NCBI GenBank assembly: GCA_009731375.1
Contig: BJOX01000292.1
Span: forward strand, 502,658 to 566,657
DNA length: 64,000 nt
Direction: 5' to 3'
Source: Paulinella micropora
Taxonomy: Eukaryota > Cercozoa > Imbricatea > Euglyphida
The notes beneath the pieces were generated by a model. That model was not told the origin of the DNA and ran no database searches. It saw only the letters and a program-made list of their open reading frames with translations. The number at the start of each line of letters is the position of its first letter. Within the stretch, counting starts at the first letter, position 1. This document shows, one piece after another, positions 42,401 through 53,212 of this stretch. The position numbers and the translations under genes were made by a program.

Positions 42401-44710
42401 ATGCCTCCTCGAAAACAGACTCGTAGCAAAGGCTGGCGTCCGCATTCAAAAGGGAAACAAAAGAAGGCCACTTCAGCCACTAGTAAAAGACACTCACGTA
42501 GAGAAAAGGAGGTAGAAAAGCAAACCAAGAGGGCAAAAATAGCTCACGAAAAGGCAGAAAAAATGGAGGCTGAAGAGAGAGAAATAGAGGAACAGGAGAC
42601 GATAGAGGCAGAGGATAAGGGAGCTAGCAAGAAAAATGTCTTCTATGAGTTTGATGGCTCACAGCATAGACTAATAGGTGAGTGGAAGGGGCCAGGGGGG
42701 ATGAAATACACACATCACAAGAAAGGACACAGAGACTATTTCACCTTGAGCACCCCAGAACATCGAGAGAAGAAAAACGAAAAAGGACACAAGAGAGAGG
42801 ACAAAAGGATAGTGGAAGAGCTAAGCTTTATGGCAGATGCTCATTTGGAAGCAAGAAAGGTAGAGGAAGAACGTAGACAGGAGTTTGGGAAAGCGTTTGA
42901 GAAATTTGTCAAGAGTAGGCCTAGCGCGAAGGACCTTAAGGGTATAGTGGACGAGATATTGTTACACGAGGTCACACACAACACGAGCGAGACAGAGATA
43001 AGTGAGTTATTGCGTGTGAGCAAGCATCCATATCTGTCAGGGTGGGCAGTGACGAAGAGGAGACAGGAAATCACACCAGAGGTGAGGGAGGCGTATAACT
43101 TACAGTTGAGTGACGACAAGTTAGTTGCATCAGTAGACTTAAAGGCAGTGTTGCATTCGATAGACAGGACTTACCTGGCCAAAGATATGGAGGCAGCGAA
43201 GAAGATAGATAAGTTGTTGGTGTGTGTGGCGGGAGATGGAGCAAAGGTAGGCAAGTCAGGCAGTATAGTGACTGTGGCAGCGAAGGTGATAGCTGTAGAT
43301 AAAGAGGATAACCTCATAGACATTCTCCCTTCACCTACGTCTACTGATGGATTATTTCCTCTCGTACAGGCGAAGGTGAGTGAATGTTATGAGCTGAAGG
43401 CAAGAATAGAGACCCACCTGCAAAAGATGAGGGCTTTCAAGTCAGATGGCTTCAAAGCCTTCGCTTCTGCACTCACATACCCGATTCACTTTAAACAGAT
43501 AGGGGATATGGTTTGGAACATGGAGATGCAGGGTCATCTTTCCGCAAATTGCACCTCCTTCTGCATGTACTGCAAATGTACAAAAGATGAGAGAGGCAAT
43601 TTGCGGAAAGAGTGGGACTGCACTAGGCAGAGGGGTGATAGGGACATGGATGGGAAAAAAACATGAAGAGGCTTTGTTTGATTTTATTGAGATAGAAGAC
43701 ATAATTCCCGACTTACTCCACATGTGTTTGAGAGTCCATGGCCGCTTTTTCACTATGTTGTTACGTGAGGCTTTGGAAGGTAGGCCCAAGCTGTACTGGC
43801 CTTTTCCAATGCAAGACGTAACAACTAGTAAAGAGCGGCAGGATAGGCTAGAGCAGCTTTTGACTGATCATCATCTATACGGCATCAATCACAAACTGAA
43901 GGGAAGGATGGCAACAAGTGGGAAATCAATAGACAGGAACAAGGACACGTCCTACGCCACGTTTTTTCTCTCGTGCTGGAAGACAAGATCGACTTTTCCC
44001 CAGTCTTGAGTCCCGGTAGATGTGATCGCCTCAAACATTTCTGGAAGGCTTGGCATTCCCAGTACCTCATCCTCAACAACCCCGCCACCACGTTCACTGC
44101 TGCTCAAGCGAAGGAGTGGCAGGACTACACCCGCCTTATATTTCGTCAGCTCACCGAGACAAGCGCACAGCCCCTCCATCACAAAATGGTGAGCGGGGAC
44201 TGGCACTGTCGCGGAACAAACCCAAAGTCACCGGTACAATCATCTTATCTATATTTATGTAAATTTGAATAGTTCAATTTCAATTTTTGAAATCCGTTCA
44301 GCCGGTTAGTTAAATTTTTCTTTTTTTTCTTCTTTCAGCCACTTGGAATTTTTAATATTGTGATTAAATACATTACTTTTTTAATCATAGTTTATTACTA
44401 TTACTGGTCCGATAGATTGTAAATTAATGTGACTAGTTTATATATTTTAAATGATTAATCATGAGCAATTCATTTTTTTTTGTTGAAGGTCAGAGATCGT
44501 GAAGGCAACTATGTCCGCGATAAGGACATCGCCGGTGGTCGTCGCAACGTGGTGCTGGAGGACGTCATGCGGGTTCCGACGTACATGAATAATTTCATCA
44601 CACCCTACATCCACGTGATATGCAATCATATTGCTTTTCTTCTCTCCAAACACAAACGTGACGTTTTCATTGGTATCAGTGTGAAAATGATATTGATTGT
44701 GAATCAATAT
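42401..44710 (+). pseudogene. Transposase-like gene, frameshifted
   Basis: ATG at 42401 opens a Lys/Glu-rich N-terminus. Later landmarks are CVAGDGAKVGKSG (about 43.23 kb), FCMYCKCTKDERG (43.57 kb), DIIPDLLHMCLRV (43.71 kb) and ITPYIHVICNH (44.61 kb). From memory this order (D, CxxC with KxER, DxLHxxLR, PYxHxxxxH) fits a widespread uncharacterised transposase-like family of Rhizophagus and cnidarians, possibly DDE-type. The frame shifts at an A7 run (43655-43661) and again near 43.96 kb. A likely 255-nt phase-0 intron spans 44234-44488. The C-terminal motif expected to hold the last acidic residue is missing, replaced by AT-rich sequence. Function would be excision and integration; this copy is dead. 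Confidence 0.5.
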
Positions 44711-44990
44711 TAAATATTGAAAAATCAATTTTTTTTTGAAAATATTGATGAAAATCACTAGAATCAATATTCACACTTCTGGTAGTCAATGGACAATTTT
44801 GTTAATAATAGTATTTAGTCATACCGGCCCGTAGTACCCCAAGGACACTGATTATCTATTTTACACCTGGGGTTATGGCACTTAGTGACGGGTCAGAAAT
44901 TATTCAAGTCTCCAGACTTTGGTCAGAACTTGCACATTGTGTGGGCAAGACTAACCAAAAGGTTTGGTAAGGTGAGTGAGGAGGAATCAT
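44711..44990. other. AT-rich boundary between two elements
   Basis: AATATT-rich sequence like 41.5-42 kb, then the start of a gag-like region. A short frame (TGQKLFKSPDFGQNL) may be capsid-derived. Confidence 0.4.
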
Positions 44991-44991
44991 T

Positions 44992-46027
44992 GTGAAAGAT
45001 AAGATAAATGCGATGAATGCATGGACGTTTGATGAGGGGTGTGATTATGCTCCGCAGTTTGATGCGTTTGTTGCGTTAGATGAAGAGCTAAAGGCAGTAG
45101 GCCGTAAAACACCCCACAGAACAATGGAAGCAATAATCACTAATGTCTTACAAAACCCTGAGTATGCGTCACAGGGGGTGAGGAAGGATTGGGGAGGATG
45201 GATGAGCACGCTGAAAATGAATAAGAAGCAGCATGTATGGTCTTTTGAGGAATGGTGGGAGGAGTTGGAAGAAAAAGCATTGGAAATAGACCGAAACAAA
45301 GAAATAGACAAAATTTAGATGAAGAAAGAAAAAGGACACGCAGGGAAAGATGCCAACAAAAGAGAGGAAGGGCAGAGAGGTGTGTGTTTTGGGTTTCAAA
45401 GACAGAGTATATGCAAGTGGGGGGATGAGTGTCGTTTTGCTCATACAGAGGGGTCAGTCACTATGCGTAGTGCGCCGGGGGTGTGCTACATGTTTGAACA
45501 GTCAGGCAGCTGTGATTGATCTAACTGTAGGTTTAAACACACCACCACTAATGAGAAAGGGGGAGGGAAAGGAACAGGAACGAGAAAGAAGACGTGGAAG
45601 AAAGGAGAGAAATGTTTCAACTGTAACATGGAGGGGTATGTGTTCTCCGCATGTGAGAAGGAGTGCAGGATGTGTGGGGGTGAGCATAGACTGCATGAAT
45701 GCGAAGAGATGAAGAAGGCGAGAGAAGACTCCGAGCCAGGTGAGAAGGAAGAACCGAGAGAGAAGGAAAAGAGAGCAAAAAGGGAACATGGAAAGTTTGG
45801 TAGGGGGAGTAAGTCAGATACTGCTTCTGACACAGATAGGGGGAGTGAGTCAGACACAGATGAGGAAGGTGAGAAGGTGAAAGCATTAAAAAGGATGACG
45901 AGATTTTTGACAAGGCGAGACAGAGCAGGCATGGTAAAGGAGAAGGCCCACATGGGCAAAGTGAAGGTAGTACCAGAGAGAGAAATCTATCGTCAATGTG
46001 AGGGGCGAGTGTCAGGTGAGCAGCAAT
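44992..46027 (+). pseudogene. Gag-like fragment with CCCH and CCHC fingers
   Basis: The first frame (to 45318) ends in a Glu-rich helix. The next reads CFGFQRQSICKWGDECRFAH, a C-x8-C-x5-C-x3-H finger. A second CCCH finger (CYMFEQSGSC...CRFKH) is interrupted by TGA (45517-45519). After a frame change two retroviral-type knuckles follow: CFNCNMEGYVFSAC, with Tyr where His is expected, and CRMCGGEHRLHEC. An acidic/basic low-complexity stretch ends at about 46027, where unrelated sequence begins. This is an inactive retrotransposon capsid/nucleocapsid gene, different in sequence from the Gypsy gag at 50-52 kb. Confidence 0.6.
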
Positions 46028-47567
46028 GTTTTGTATGCACGCATGATATTGGTCGAATCTTTTACCTCTGGCGGGAAGCTGTTGACGGAGTCGAGTCAGT
46101 GTCAAAATCCCCGACGAAGCGTGCCATCCAGATTCTTGCCCTGACTGCGCGTGCAGAGCTGCGCAAGGGCGGACAACGTGATTGCTGGCTAGCAACTGCT
46201 TCCGACTCAGCGTCGGCGGCAGAGCCCTCCCAGTCGTCTGAGAGTTGTCATCGTCACTGTCTGAGGTACACTGGGAATCGCTGTGCGCCATTTCGTCTGT
46301 TTCATCTCCATGTTCAGCTGCGTCCAGCTCTGCTTCCCCTCGACGTTTGCGCCTTGGCCGCGGTAACATTCTGGGACTCCTCGCAAGTGACCCTTCTTGA
46401 GGGCCGTTCCCTGCCTTTGCATCTGCCGCAGACGTTGCTGAATCTCTTCTCTGCAAACTTGCCTGTGACAATTCCTGCTCGCCTTGCGATGCCTGTAGGT
46501 CCCTGTTCCCTTGCGAGTCTGCCTCCTGGGAATCTTGGAGCGGATCATCCACGCCTCCTTCCTCAATTGCTGCGCGAACAGTGACAAGCCAGTTCAAAAC
46601 CTAAAGGCGCTTGCAGCGCTGGACGTTTCTGTCGAACTGTGGAAGAACATCATTCTTGACTTGCAACTTGATCTCGAATGGAACAAGCCTGTTCTTCATG
46701 TCATCCTTGGAATCCCAGTCTTCGGCTGCGCCAACAGGGTACATTCTCGCAGTTCCCACTTTAATGCTTGCAACAAGCTCCAGTAAAAAATTCTAAGCCG
46801 CCTCAACCTCTGGACCCCGAGGCTCAATCTTCTGCCCGTCCAAATCACGGGCGCTTTCGCCCAGGTTGTCACGACTGTGAGTCAGCAACAACAGCGTTTC
46901 CTGTACGTGTTGAAGATCAAACCGCATCGGGTCGCTCAAATAATGCTTCGCAACGCTGCTGAGATTCGCTTCACATTTTTCTTCAGAGAACATCCTGGGG
47001 TCATGCTGAAACGCCAAGCTGGGTGGTTCACACTTCGCCAGTAGTTCAACAGTAGCAGGTGCAACGTCAGGACATGTGTGTACTCGTTGGCTTTGAAGTG
47101 CAACAACACATGCAAAGCTCTGTGCAAGTACACCCAAATTTGTTTGGGCAAGTTTTCACGAATGACGCAACCCAGGTCCTGGGCCTGCACAACAACAACA
47201 AAACTGCATTTGTCAACAGTGGAGCTGAGCCAAAGACTTACCACGGGCATGAACCACTCAAGCAACGTCAAAAGACTTCCGAGTGCTTTGCTAGCTTCTT
47301 CAGGAAGGGCCGCGTTGTCAGACCTGTCCTGGATGTCCTTTCTCACGTGAGGGTAAGTCGCAGGTAAGCCATGATTGCAGTGATTGTCTTCAGCCGGGGC
47401 TTGATGCGGAATTTTTTGTCAGGAAACAGTGCATGCCAAAACGGGCCGAACACTTGGCGTTTGAATTCACGCCAAATCAAAATGCACAAGAACTTTCCAA
47501 GAACTGCAGACGTTTTAAAATTTAACTGTTCCAAAATGGACTGGCCACATTTTGAGCTTTTATGCAT
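46028..47567 (-). pseudogene. Unrecognised gene, minus arm of divergent pair
   Basis: Coding-like minus-strand sequence: FKRQVFGPFWHALFPDKKF and RLKTITAIMAYLRL (about 47.4 kb), ALPEEASKALGSLLTLLEWF, a 57-nt GT..AG intron (47185-47241), then CVIRENLPKQIWVYLHRALH and further sequence. One frame continues through two TAG codons (46793-46795 and 46601-46603) into a Ser/Asp/Gln-rich C-terminus. At least two frameshifts are needed. It ends where the gag fragment begins. No family recognised. A palindrome (47558-47571) lies just upstream of the first clear exon. Confidence 0.4.
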
Positions 47568-47571
47568 AAAA
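47558..47571. repeat. Palindrome TTTTATGCATAAAA, copy 1
   Basis: Perfect 14-bp palindrome followed by TTCCCATATCCGGTTTG, nearly the sequence that follows copy 2 at 48585 (TTCCATGTTCGGATTTG). Likely intronic in the minus-strand pseudogene. Confidence 0.8.
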
Positions 47572-47639
47572 TTCCCATATCCGGTTTGGCCCTACAAGCT
47601 TTTTTCAGGCTCGTTCGGTTTTGTGTGAAATTGTCTACC

Positions 47640-48026
47640 CTTCCACTGAAAACATTTCGTTAACAGTGTAAAATACAGTTGTTGTCTGGTGACTTCTTGA
47701 AAACCCCCCACGAACTGATCTTGAAGCAAAGACTGTCAAGGCAACAATTTCGGTGTGTGACAAAAATGTGTTTAACAAAGTGTAGAATGGTTTTTATGTG
47801 TGAGTTCACGCCTTGCTTACCTGATTCTTTCCATCACAGTTTCAAGTCGTTTGCTTCTGTGCAGATCGAAGCTTCGCAAAGGAAGAATTCTTCCCGCAGA
47901 AGAGAGAAAATCGATCCCTTCTCTGCTGAGACCACGATGTTTTAGTTCGAGACACAGATCCACCTCCTATTGCGTAAAACGCCGTCCTTGTTGAAACACC
48001 GTAAAAACAAAGAACGAAGCAAACAA
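47640..48026. other. Divergent intergenic region
   Basis: About 390 bp between the apparent 5' ends of the two divergent pseudogenes; a shared promoter would lie here. No motif identified. Confidence 0.35.
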
Positions 48027-48584
48027 ATGTTTCCCTTCTGCGATCAGATGCCTTGCCTGTGTACTTTTTCGGGAGTGGTCAGCAAGTTTGCTTCCTCTAA
48101 GTCTCCAACGGATCCAATCTGGGTCGTTTCTGCTTGGGACGAACAGAAGGGCCAAACCATCAACTTTCATTCGGAGGAGCGCTGGTGTTTGCATTTGGGC
48201 AACAGAGCAGACTTGCCTAAGGATGTGACCTGGGAACGGTCGCTGCGTCGCATCTTTGAACAGGGCGTGACCACCAGTGCACCTACTGGTCAAAAAGCAT
48301 TTCCCTTTCGTTCTCTAGTTCTCTCCCTCTTGTTTTTCCCTTCTGTGTGTGCCTTCCGTTTGTTTTTTTCCATGTTTGATGTCTTTGTGTGTGTGGCTGA
48401 GTTTGAATTCGTCCCCTGCCCCCCCTTTCCTACGTTGTTTGCGGAGACTTTTTTGATTATGAATTACATGTGGCAACTTTAGGCAAGCTCAACAAGAAGC
48501 TGAAAGAGTTGCTGAGAGCCCAGGCTGAGCAGGCTGCCAGAGTGGCTGCCACTGAAAAAGGTCTGGACCATTTGCAGCTGGCAC

Positions 48585-48714
48585 TTTTATGCATAAAAAT
48601 TCCATGTTCGGATTTGCTTGACTGCCTTTTTCACTCACCACTTTTATGCATAAAAGTGCTGCTGATTTTTACGCCCGAGCCCAATTTCACTCACCACTTT
48701 TATGCATAAAAGTG
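48585..48714. repeat. Palindrome cluster in one intron, copies 2-4
   Basis: TTTTATGCATAAAA at 48585-48598, and 20-bp perfect palindromes at 48639-48658 and 48695-48714. The last two lie in a tandem unit of about 56 bp (TTTCACTCACC prefix). All are inside the putative intron 48561-48758. Confidence 0.85.
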
Positions 48715-49419
48715 CTAACCGGTTTCAGGATCTGGTGCCACCTGATTTTTTTTTGCAGGGAACTGGAGACGAAGATTTAATTCCACCAAGCCCTGTGCGT
48801 AACACCCAATCGGAAGACTCACCGTTTGCAGCTGAAGCAACACTTGCTGGCCAGGATGGCAAAGACAAGGGAAAGGCTGAACTGGAAGGGGACAAGAAGA
48901 AGAAGCAGACAAATCTGAACCAGAGCCACGAGAAGAAGACGACGAGGAAGAAGATGAAACAACTGCCCTTTCTCGCACACTGTCTTCAAAAAAGAAGACG
49001 AAGAAAAAGCTTCCTTCGTTCAGTCAAATGGAGACCCAGGAAAATGATCCTGAAGATGACGACGGTGAAGGGCAGTCTCTGGCCTCAGGTTCGGGTCAGA
49101 AAAAGAAAATTCTGCCCAATCCCCACCACTGAGACTAACTGTTCAGAAGGCTCCTGTTTCTGCTTCAAGTAAATCAAGCCCATCAGGAAGCTCTGTCGTG
49201 TCAACCCCTTCCAGTGGAAGCAGGAAGAGGAAGGACAAAAGTGGTGAAGACCTCTGCTTGACTCCTGACACTAGCAAACTTTCCCCTGCAGTCAAGAAAG
49301 CAAAGAAAATGAAAGGCCACAAGAAGTTCGGAAAAAACATGACTGAAAAAGACAAGCAAGCGCAAGAAGAAGCCAAGTACCAAGAAGGTAAAACCTCTTT
49401 GAGCCTGTCTGTACTTGTG

Positions 49420-49437
49420 ACTTTTATGCATAAAAGT
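49420..49437. repeat. Palindrome ACTTTTATGCATAAAAGT, copy 5
   Basis: Perfect 18-bp palindrome in the middle of a 66-nt GT..AG intron (49388-49453). Confidence 0.85.
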
Positions 49438-49861
49438 GTCATGTGTTGTTTAGAAACGAGGACCTTGGTCCAGGCAGCAACCCAAGACATCTCTTCGCTC
49501 TCGCACGACGTGTTCTGCCGGACCAGATCGCGGGTGCTCCACACAAAGGAGTCATCGACCGCTCGCTGGACGAGAACCATGTCGGCGAACGCATGAACAA
49601 CTTCTACACGAGTGGAAAACCCAACGACAAGATCGAGTGGGTGGGTTGGCTGCAGGACCCCAAAGACAAGGTTAGAGTTTGGCTTGGACGACGAGGACAA
49701 CGAATTGATGGAGCCACCTGCTTGCTGCGACCGAGAGACTGTCAATGAGTGGACGAAAAAGTGGAGAGCTGCGGGCCTCATCGACGGCAAGGGCACCAAA
49801 CTGGACTGGAACATCATTCCGATGGACGAGCGTACGGTGTTGCAAGCGTTTCTGAGAGACA

Positions 49862-52383
49862 AAGGAAGACATGGAGGAGATGAAGATGAAGGAGGATTTG
49901 AACAAGAAGAGACGGGAGGAGGAGGAGGAGCATATGGTAATCCCTTACCACCTGCCTACACGGGAGGAGGAGGACGAAAAATGATCGACTTGATTCATAG
50001 TGATGGAGAGGAGATCACAGTGGAGGAACAACAGTGGGTGCAAGACCACTATGACCTCACTAAAGAAGAGTTTGATAACAAGATGGGGGTAGAGAAGGAT
50101 ACCTATGTGTGGATCCCTCAGGATCAAAGAAGAGAGAAAAGTCGTGCTAAAAAGGATGTCTATATCCTATTATCAAACACAGCACAGCTCCTCGGCAAAC
50201 TGGTCTCTGATCCAGAAGAGAGAAAGAAGATACAGCATATCAAGTTTGGGGACACACACACCCACCTTGAATTACTCGATGCTATCTTTGGGGTGTACAC
50301 TCAAACCCTGATTTGGGAACGTACATACGGCCCACGATGTGAGGGTTACCTCCAGTACACAAACCCAAGAGCAACGGCCAGATTCCTCGCGACTGGTCAG
50401 GAGGCAGTCGATGTAACAAAAATGAAGACCAATCTGGGTTCGAAAAACTCGAGTGGCATATTTCATTTTTTTACAATGGAAATAAAGGCCTTGGAGGAGG
50501 GGAAGGCAGAGATGGAAAAAAGCATTAAGGCAGCAGGAGAAACTCATCCTGTGATTGATGAGTTAGAGAAGACCGACAGAGTTCTGACCAAGATCAGACT
50601 GTTGATGGGTGCGTTACTGCACAAGGAGGCATGGAAGAGATGGATTCCTACCAAGGATCACTCTGTCCTTAAATCACTTAGTAACGCACCACCGGTCGCC
50701 AACAAAGCAGGTGTTGACCAATATGTGGAGAAATATAATTTTCTCAGATCTGCTTCTGAATTGGTGGCCTTTATCACTCATGCTCAAAAGCTGGTGATAT
50801 CTGAGAAGAAGAAGGCGAAAGAGAATGAGGAGTTCGAGAAGACGATGAGACTGGAAAGAATGAAAGCAAAAGTGAGTGGTGCAAAGACACACCCTCCGAC
50901 ATATTTGACCCCACCAGCTCCTGCCCCACCAGCCCCTGCACCCTCGGGCTCAACTACGGTGGTGGTCACAAACACGGAGAAGAAGGACAGACAGAACATC
51001 ATAAATGCCTTCAAGGGGAAGAAAGGAGGAGTGGCAAGTCTCATGCTATATGCCAAGACGAGCTCAGACAAAGACTCTGATGCTTCGCTTTTGAGCAAGC
51101 TCAAAGAGATCAATGCCTGCATGAAGGCTTTTCCTTGCGACGAAACGCAGGAATACGAGGCCCTTGTTACTGTTTTTGACCAATCTCTAGTCTCGGAGGG
51201 ATTTGATCTGACACAGTACAAGTTTTTGAGAAAGAAGGAGGAGATTAAGAGAAACAATGCAACAGGCCTAGACGCTCAGTGTGAACTGGCGGTGGCCACA
51301 CTCATTTCATATTTTCAATCTCATGGATACCAGCATCTCTGCACTGGTACTCTCATAGGATTTGAAATCTTTGAGACAGTGGCGATGAGTTTGAGGAGTG
51401 CTGTTGGCTTGGCGGCGACCCTTACGGAGGTAGTTTCCTCCTATGGGCTATTCTATGGCCGCAAGTCGATCATCCTCTATTTCTTTTCGGCGTTACACAC
51501 AGTTAACCCGAGTAAGCTTACTCAGCTCATACAACAATGCTCGACGTTTAGCTCAGTGAAGTCCAAGAACTTCCTCGAGACACACGTGTTCGAAAATACG
51601 GTTCAAAGCGTTGCTCCGTCAGCACTGTTTCAAGAAGTGATGAGTGCATGCTCAAACATGGACTCGCTCACGGAGGCACATACGGCACAGGCAGGCGGTG
51701 TACCTGTTGGCGCACAAGCCACGTACACAAACAGAGTTGCCGGTTGGAAGAGACAGAGAGAGCCAGACCTGAAGACCGCATGTTGGAGGTGGTTCGCGGG
51801 CTTGCAGTGTAAGGCACAGATGGAGAACAGAGACTGCTCTTTCAATCATGATAGGCAGAACCCAACAGCAAGGGCAAATTTTCTGAGCAGGACGGAAGGC
51901 AAGGAACCGGGCCTTTTCAATATGCTTCAGATTGCCGCTGTGAACGAAGGTTGGTATGCCAATATGTGTGATGATGAGGAGTTACGAGAGGCAATCATTA
52001 CCTACATGAAGAGGATGAAGGAGAAGAAGGAGGAAAGGGAGAGACAAAAGAACTTAAAGGCCTCTCAAAGAGGACGAGAAGGAGGAGCAGGAGCAGGAGG
52101 AGGAGGAGGAGGAGGAGGAGGAGGACGAGGACGAGGAACATGGAGAGGAGCCTCGAGGTGGCAGGGAACCCCTCAGAGAGGAAGAGGAGGAGGTCGGGGA
52201 TATACCCCTTATGGAGGGAGAGCTGTTCGAGCTCCAGCCCCCCCACCCAGAGGAGGAGGAGGCTCGTGGGCAAGCTCCAACCCGAATTTCGGTCGAGCTC
52301 AGGCCTACAACACTGCCTCGGAGACCGATACGTCATCCTACCCGGACACTACTCAAGGTAATCGTTTCGAGGTGGTGGAATGA
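49862..52383 (+). CDS. Gypsy-like Gag, copy 1 (5'-truncated)
   Basis: Long uninterrupted frame that also runs upstream into the unrelated pseudogene, so its true N-terminus is absent. Homology to copy 2 begins near 49862. It has Gly/Glu-rich sequence, a helical capsid-like body (about 50.0-51.7 kb), a Pro/Ala linker (APAPPAPAPSG), a CCCH-type finger (CWRWFAGLQC...CSFNH; spacing x8, x8, x3) and an RGG-rich C-terminus (RGRGTWRGASR), both suited to RNA binding. The frame ends TGA at 52381-52383 and the protease frame continues in the same register. Gag would form the particle that packages element RNA. Confidence 0.7.
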
Positions 52384-53212
52384 CTGGAGGGGGAAGAAGA
52401 GAGGAAGGAGAAGACTGTGAAGTTTAACCCTAAAGTCACAGTGCTTTCTAATGCTGTTGTGCAGACTGGGCCAACGCTTCCTCTATGTGAAAACAAAGAT
52501 GTGGGTACACAGAGACTGCAGCCCCAAGGTAGTCTCATACCCGTTCATACAGCACGGTTACCAATGATAACTGATGCAAATAGGAAGGCGAGACTTGCGA
52601 TGGAGGCGAGGAGGCCAATGGCAGACGTATCGCCTCGGCCAAGCAAACAACCACGAACAGACTCAATGTCTACGGTCGCGGCGGGTGGCGAGCAAAAAGA
52701 CAATGTGTGTACTCAAGTACCACAAGACAATGTCGCTCAAATAGTAAACGCACCAGTACCGCAGAATAAGAAAAATGTTAATGAGGTGAAGCAGGAGGAG
52801 AAGAAGGAGGAGTTCAAAAACTTAGAGACAAGACTCCAAAATTTGGAACGTAAAGTTCTTGTTCTCGCAGTCAATATACACAGGCCCGATGCTCTGTGTT
52901 ATACGGAACTTAATTGTGAAACATTGAAGACAATATTAAAAGTTGGTAATGATACGATGGCGAATATTAATATTGTCGGCCGGAAGTTTTTAAATCGATA
53001 CCGGGACTGGGTGGACGGAAATATGAAAATTCGGACGGGCACTCTCAAAGGAGTGAGCAGCCGGACGGATATCACGGGAATCATCACACTGACCTTTAAA
53101 TTGAAATCCGCACGAGTATACCGTATGGACCTCTATGTCGTCCCCGGTTACCACGGGTCAATATTACTATCGTATGACCAATTGGCTACGATGGGGGCTG
53201 TGATTGATTGCG
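52384..53212 (+). CDS. Gypsy-like Pol, protease region, copy 1
   Basis: In the same frame as Gag after one TGA. Charged low-complexity sequence leads to an aspartic-protease-like domain at about 52.9-53.2 kb: NDTMANINIVGRKFL in the catalytic loop position and ILLSYDQLATMGAVID in the place of the ILGxDxL...GAxID strand. The catalytic loop reads Asp-Thr-Met-Ala rather than Asp-Thr/Ser-Gly-Ala. It is cut by the N gap at 53213. Expected role: cleaving the Gag-Pol polyprotein. Confidence 0.65.

Larger units (their letters stand above)
48027..49861 (+). pseudogene. Unrecognised gene, plus arm of divergent pair
   Basis: ATG 48027 starts MFPFCDQMPCLCTFSG; DPIWVVSAWDEQKGQTINF and WCLHLGNRADLPKDVTWERS follow. 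Possible introns are 48283-48482, 48561-48758 and 49388-49453. Later parts are a short coiled-coil-like segment (NKKLKELLRAQAEQAA), a Lys/Glu-rich acidic region, RKRKDKSGEDLCLTPDTSK, LARRVLPDQIAGAPHKGVID and RETVNEWTKKWRAAGLIDG. Several frame changes are needed. It is cut at about 49861, where the Gypsy copy begins. No family is recognised; the low-complexity, Lys-rich middle would suit a nuclear protein, but that is inference. Confidence 0.4.

Noticed and set aside
45486-46020. Minus-strand frame antisense to the gag fragment
   Set aside because: Ser/Leu-rich shadow of a Glu/Lys-rich + strand frame that contains recognisable zinc fingers.
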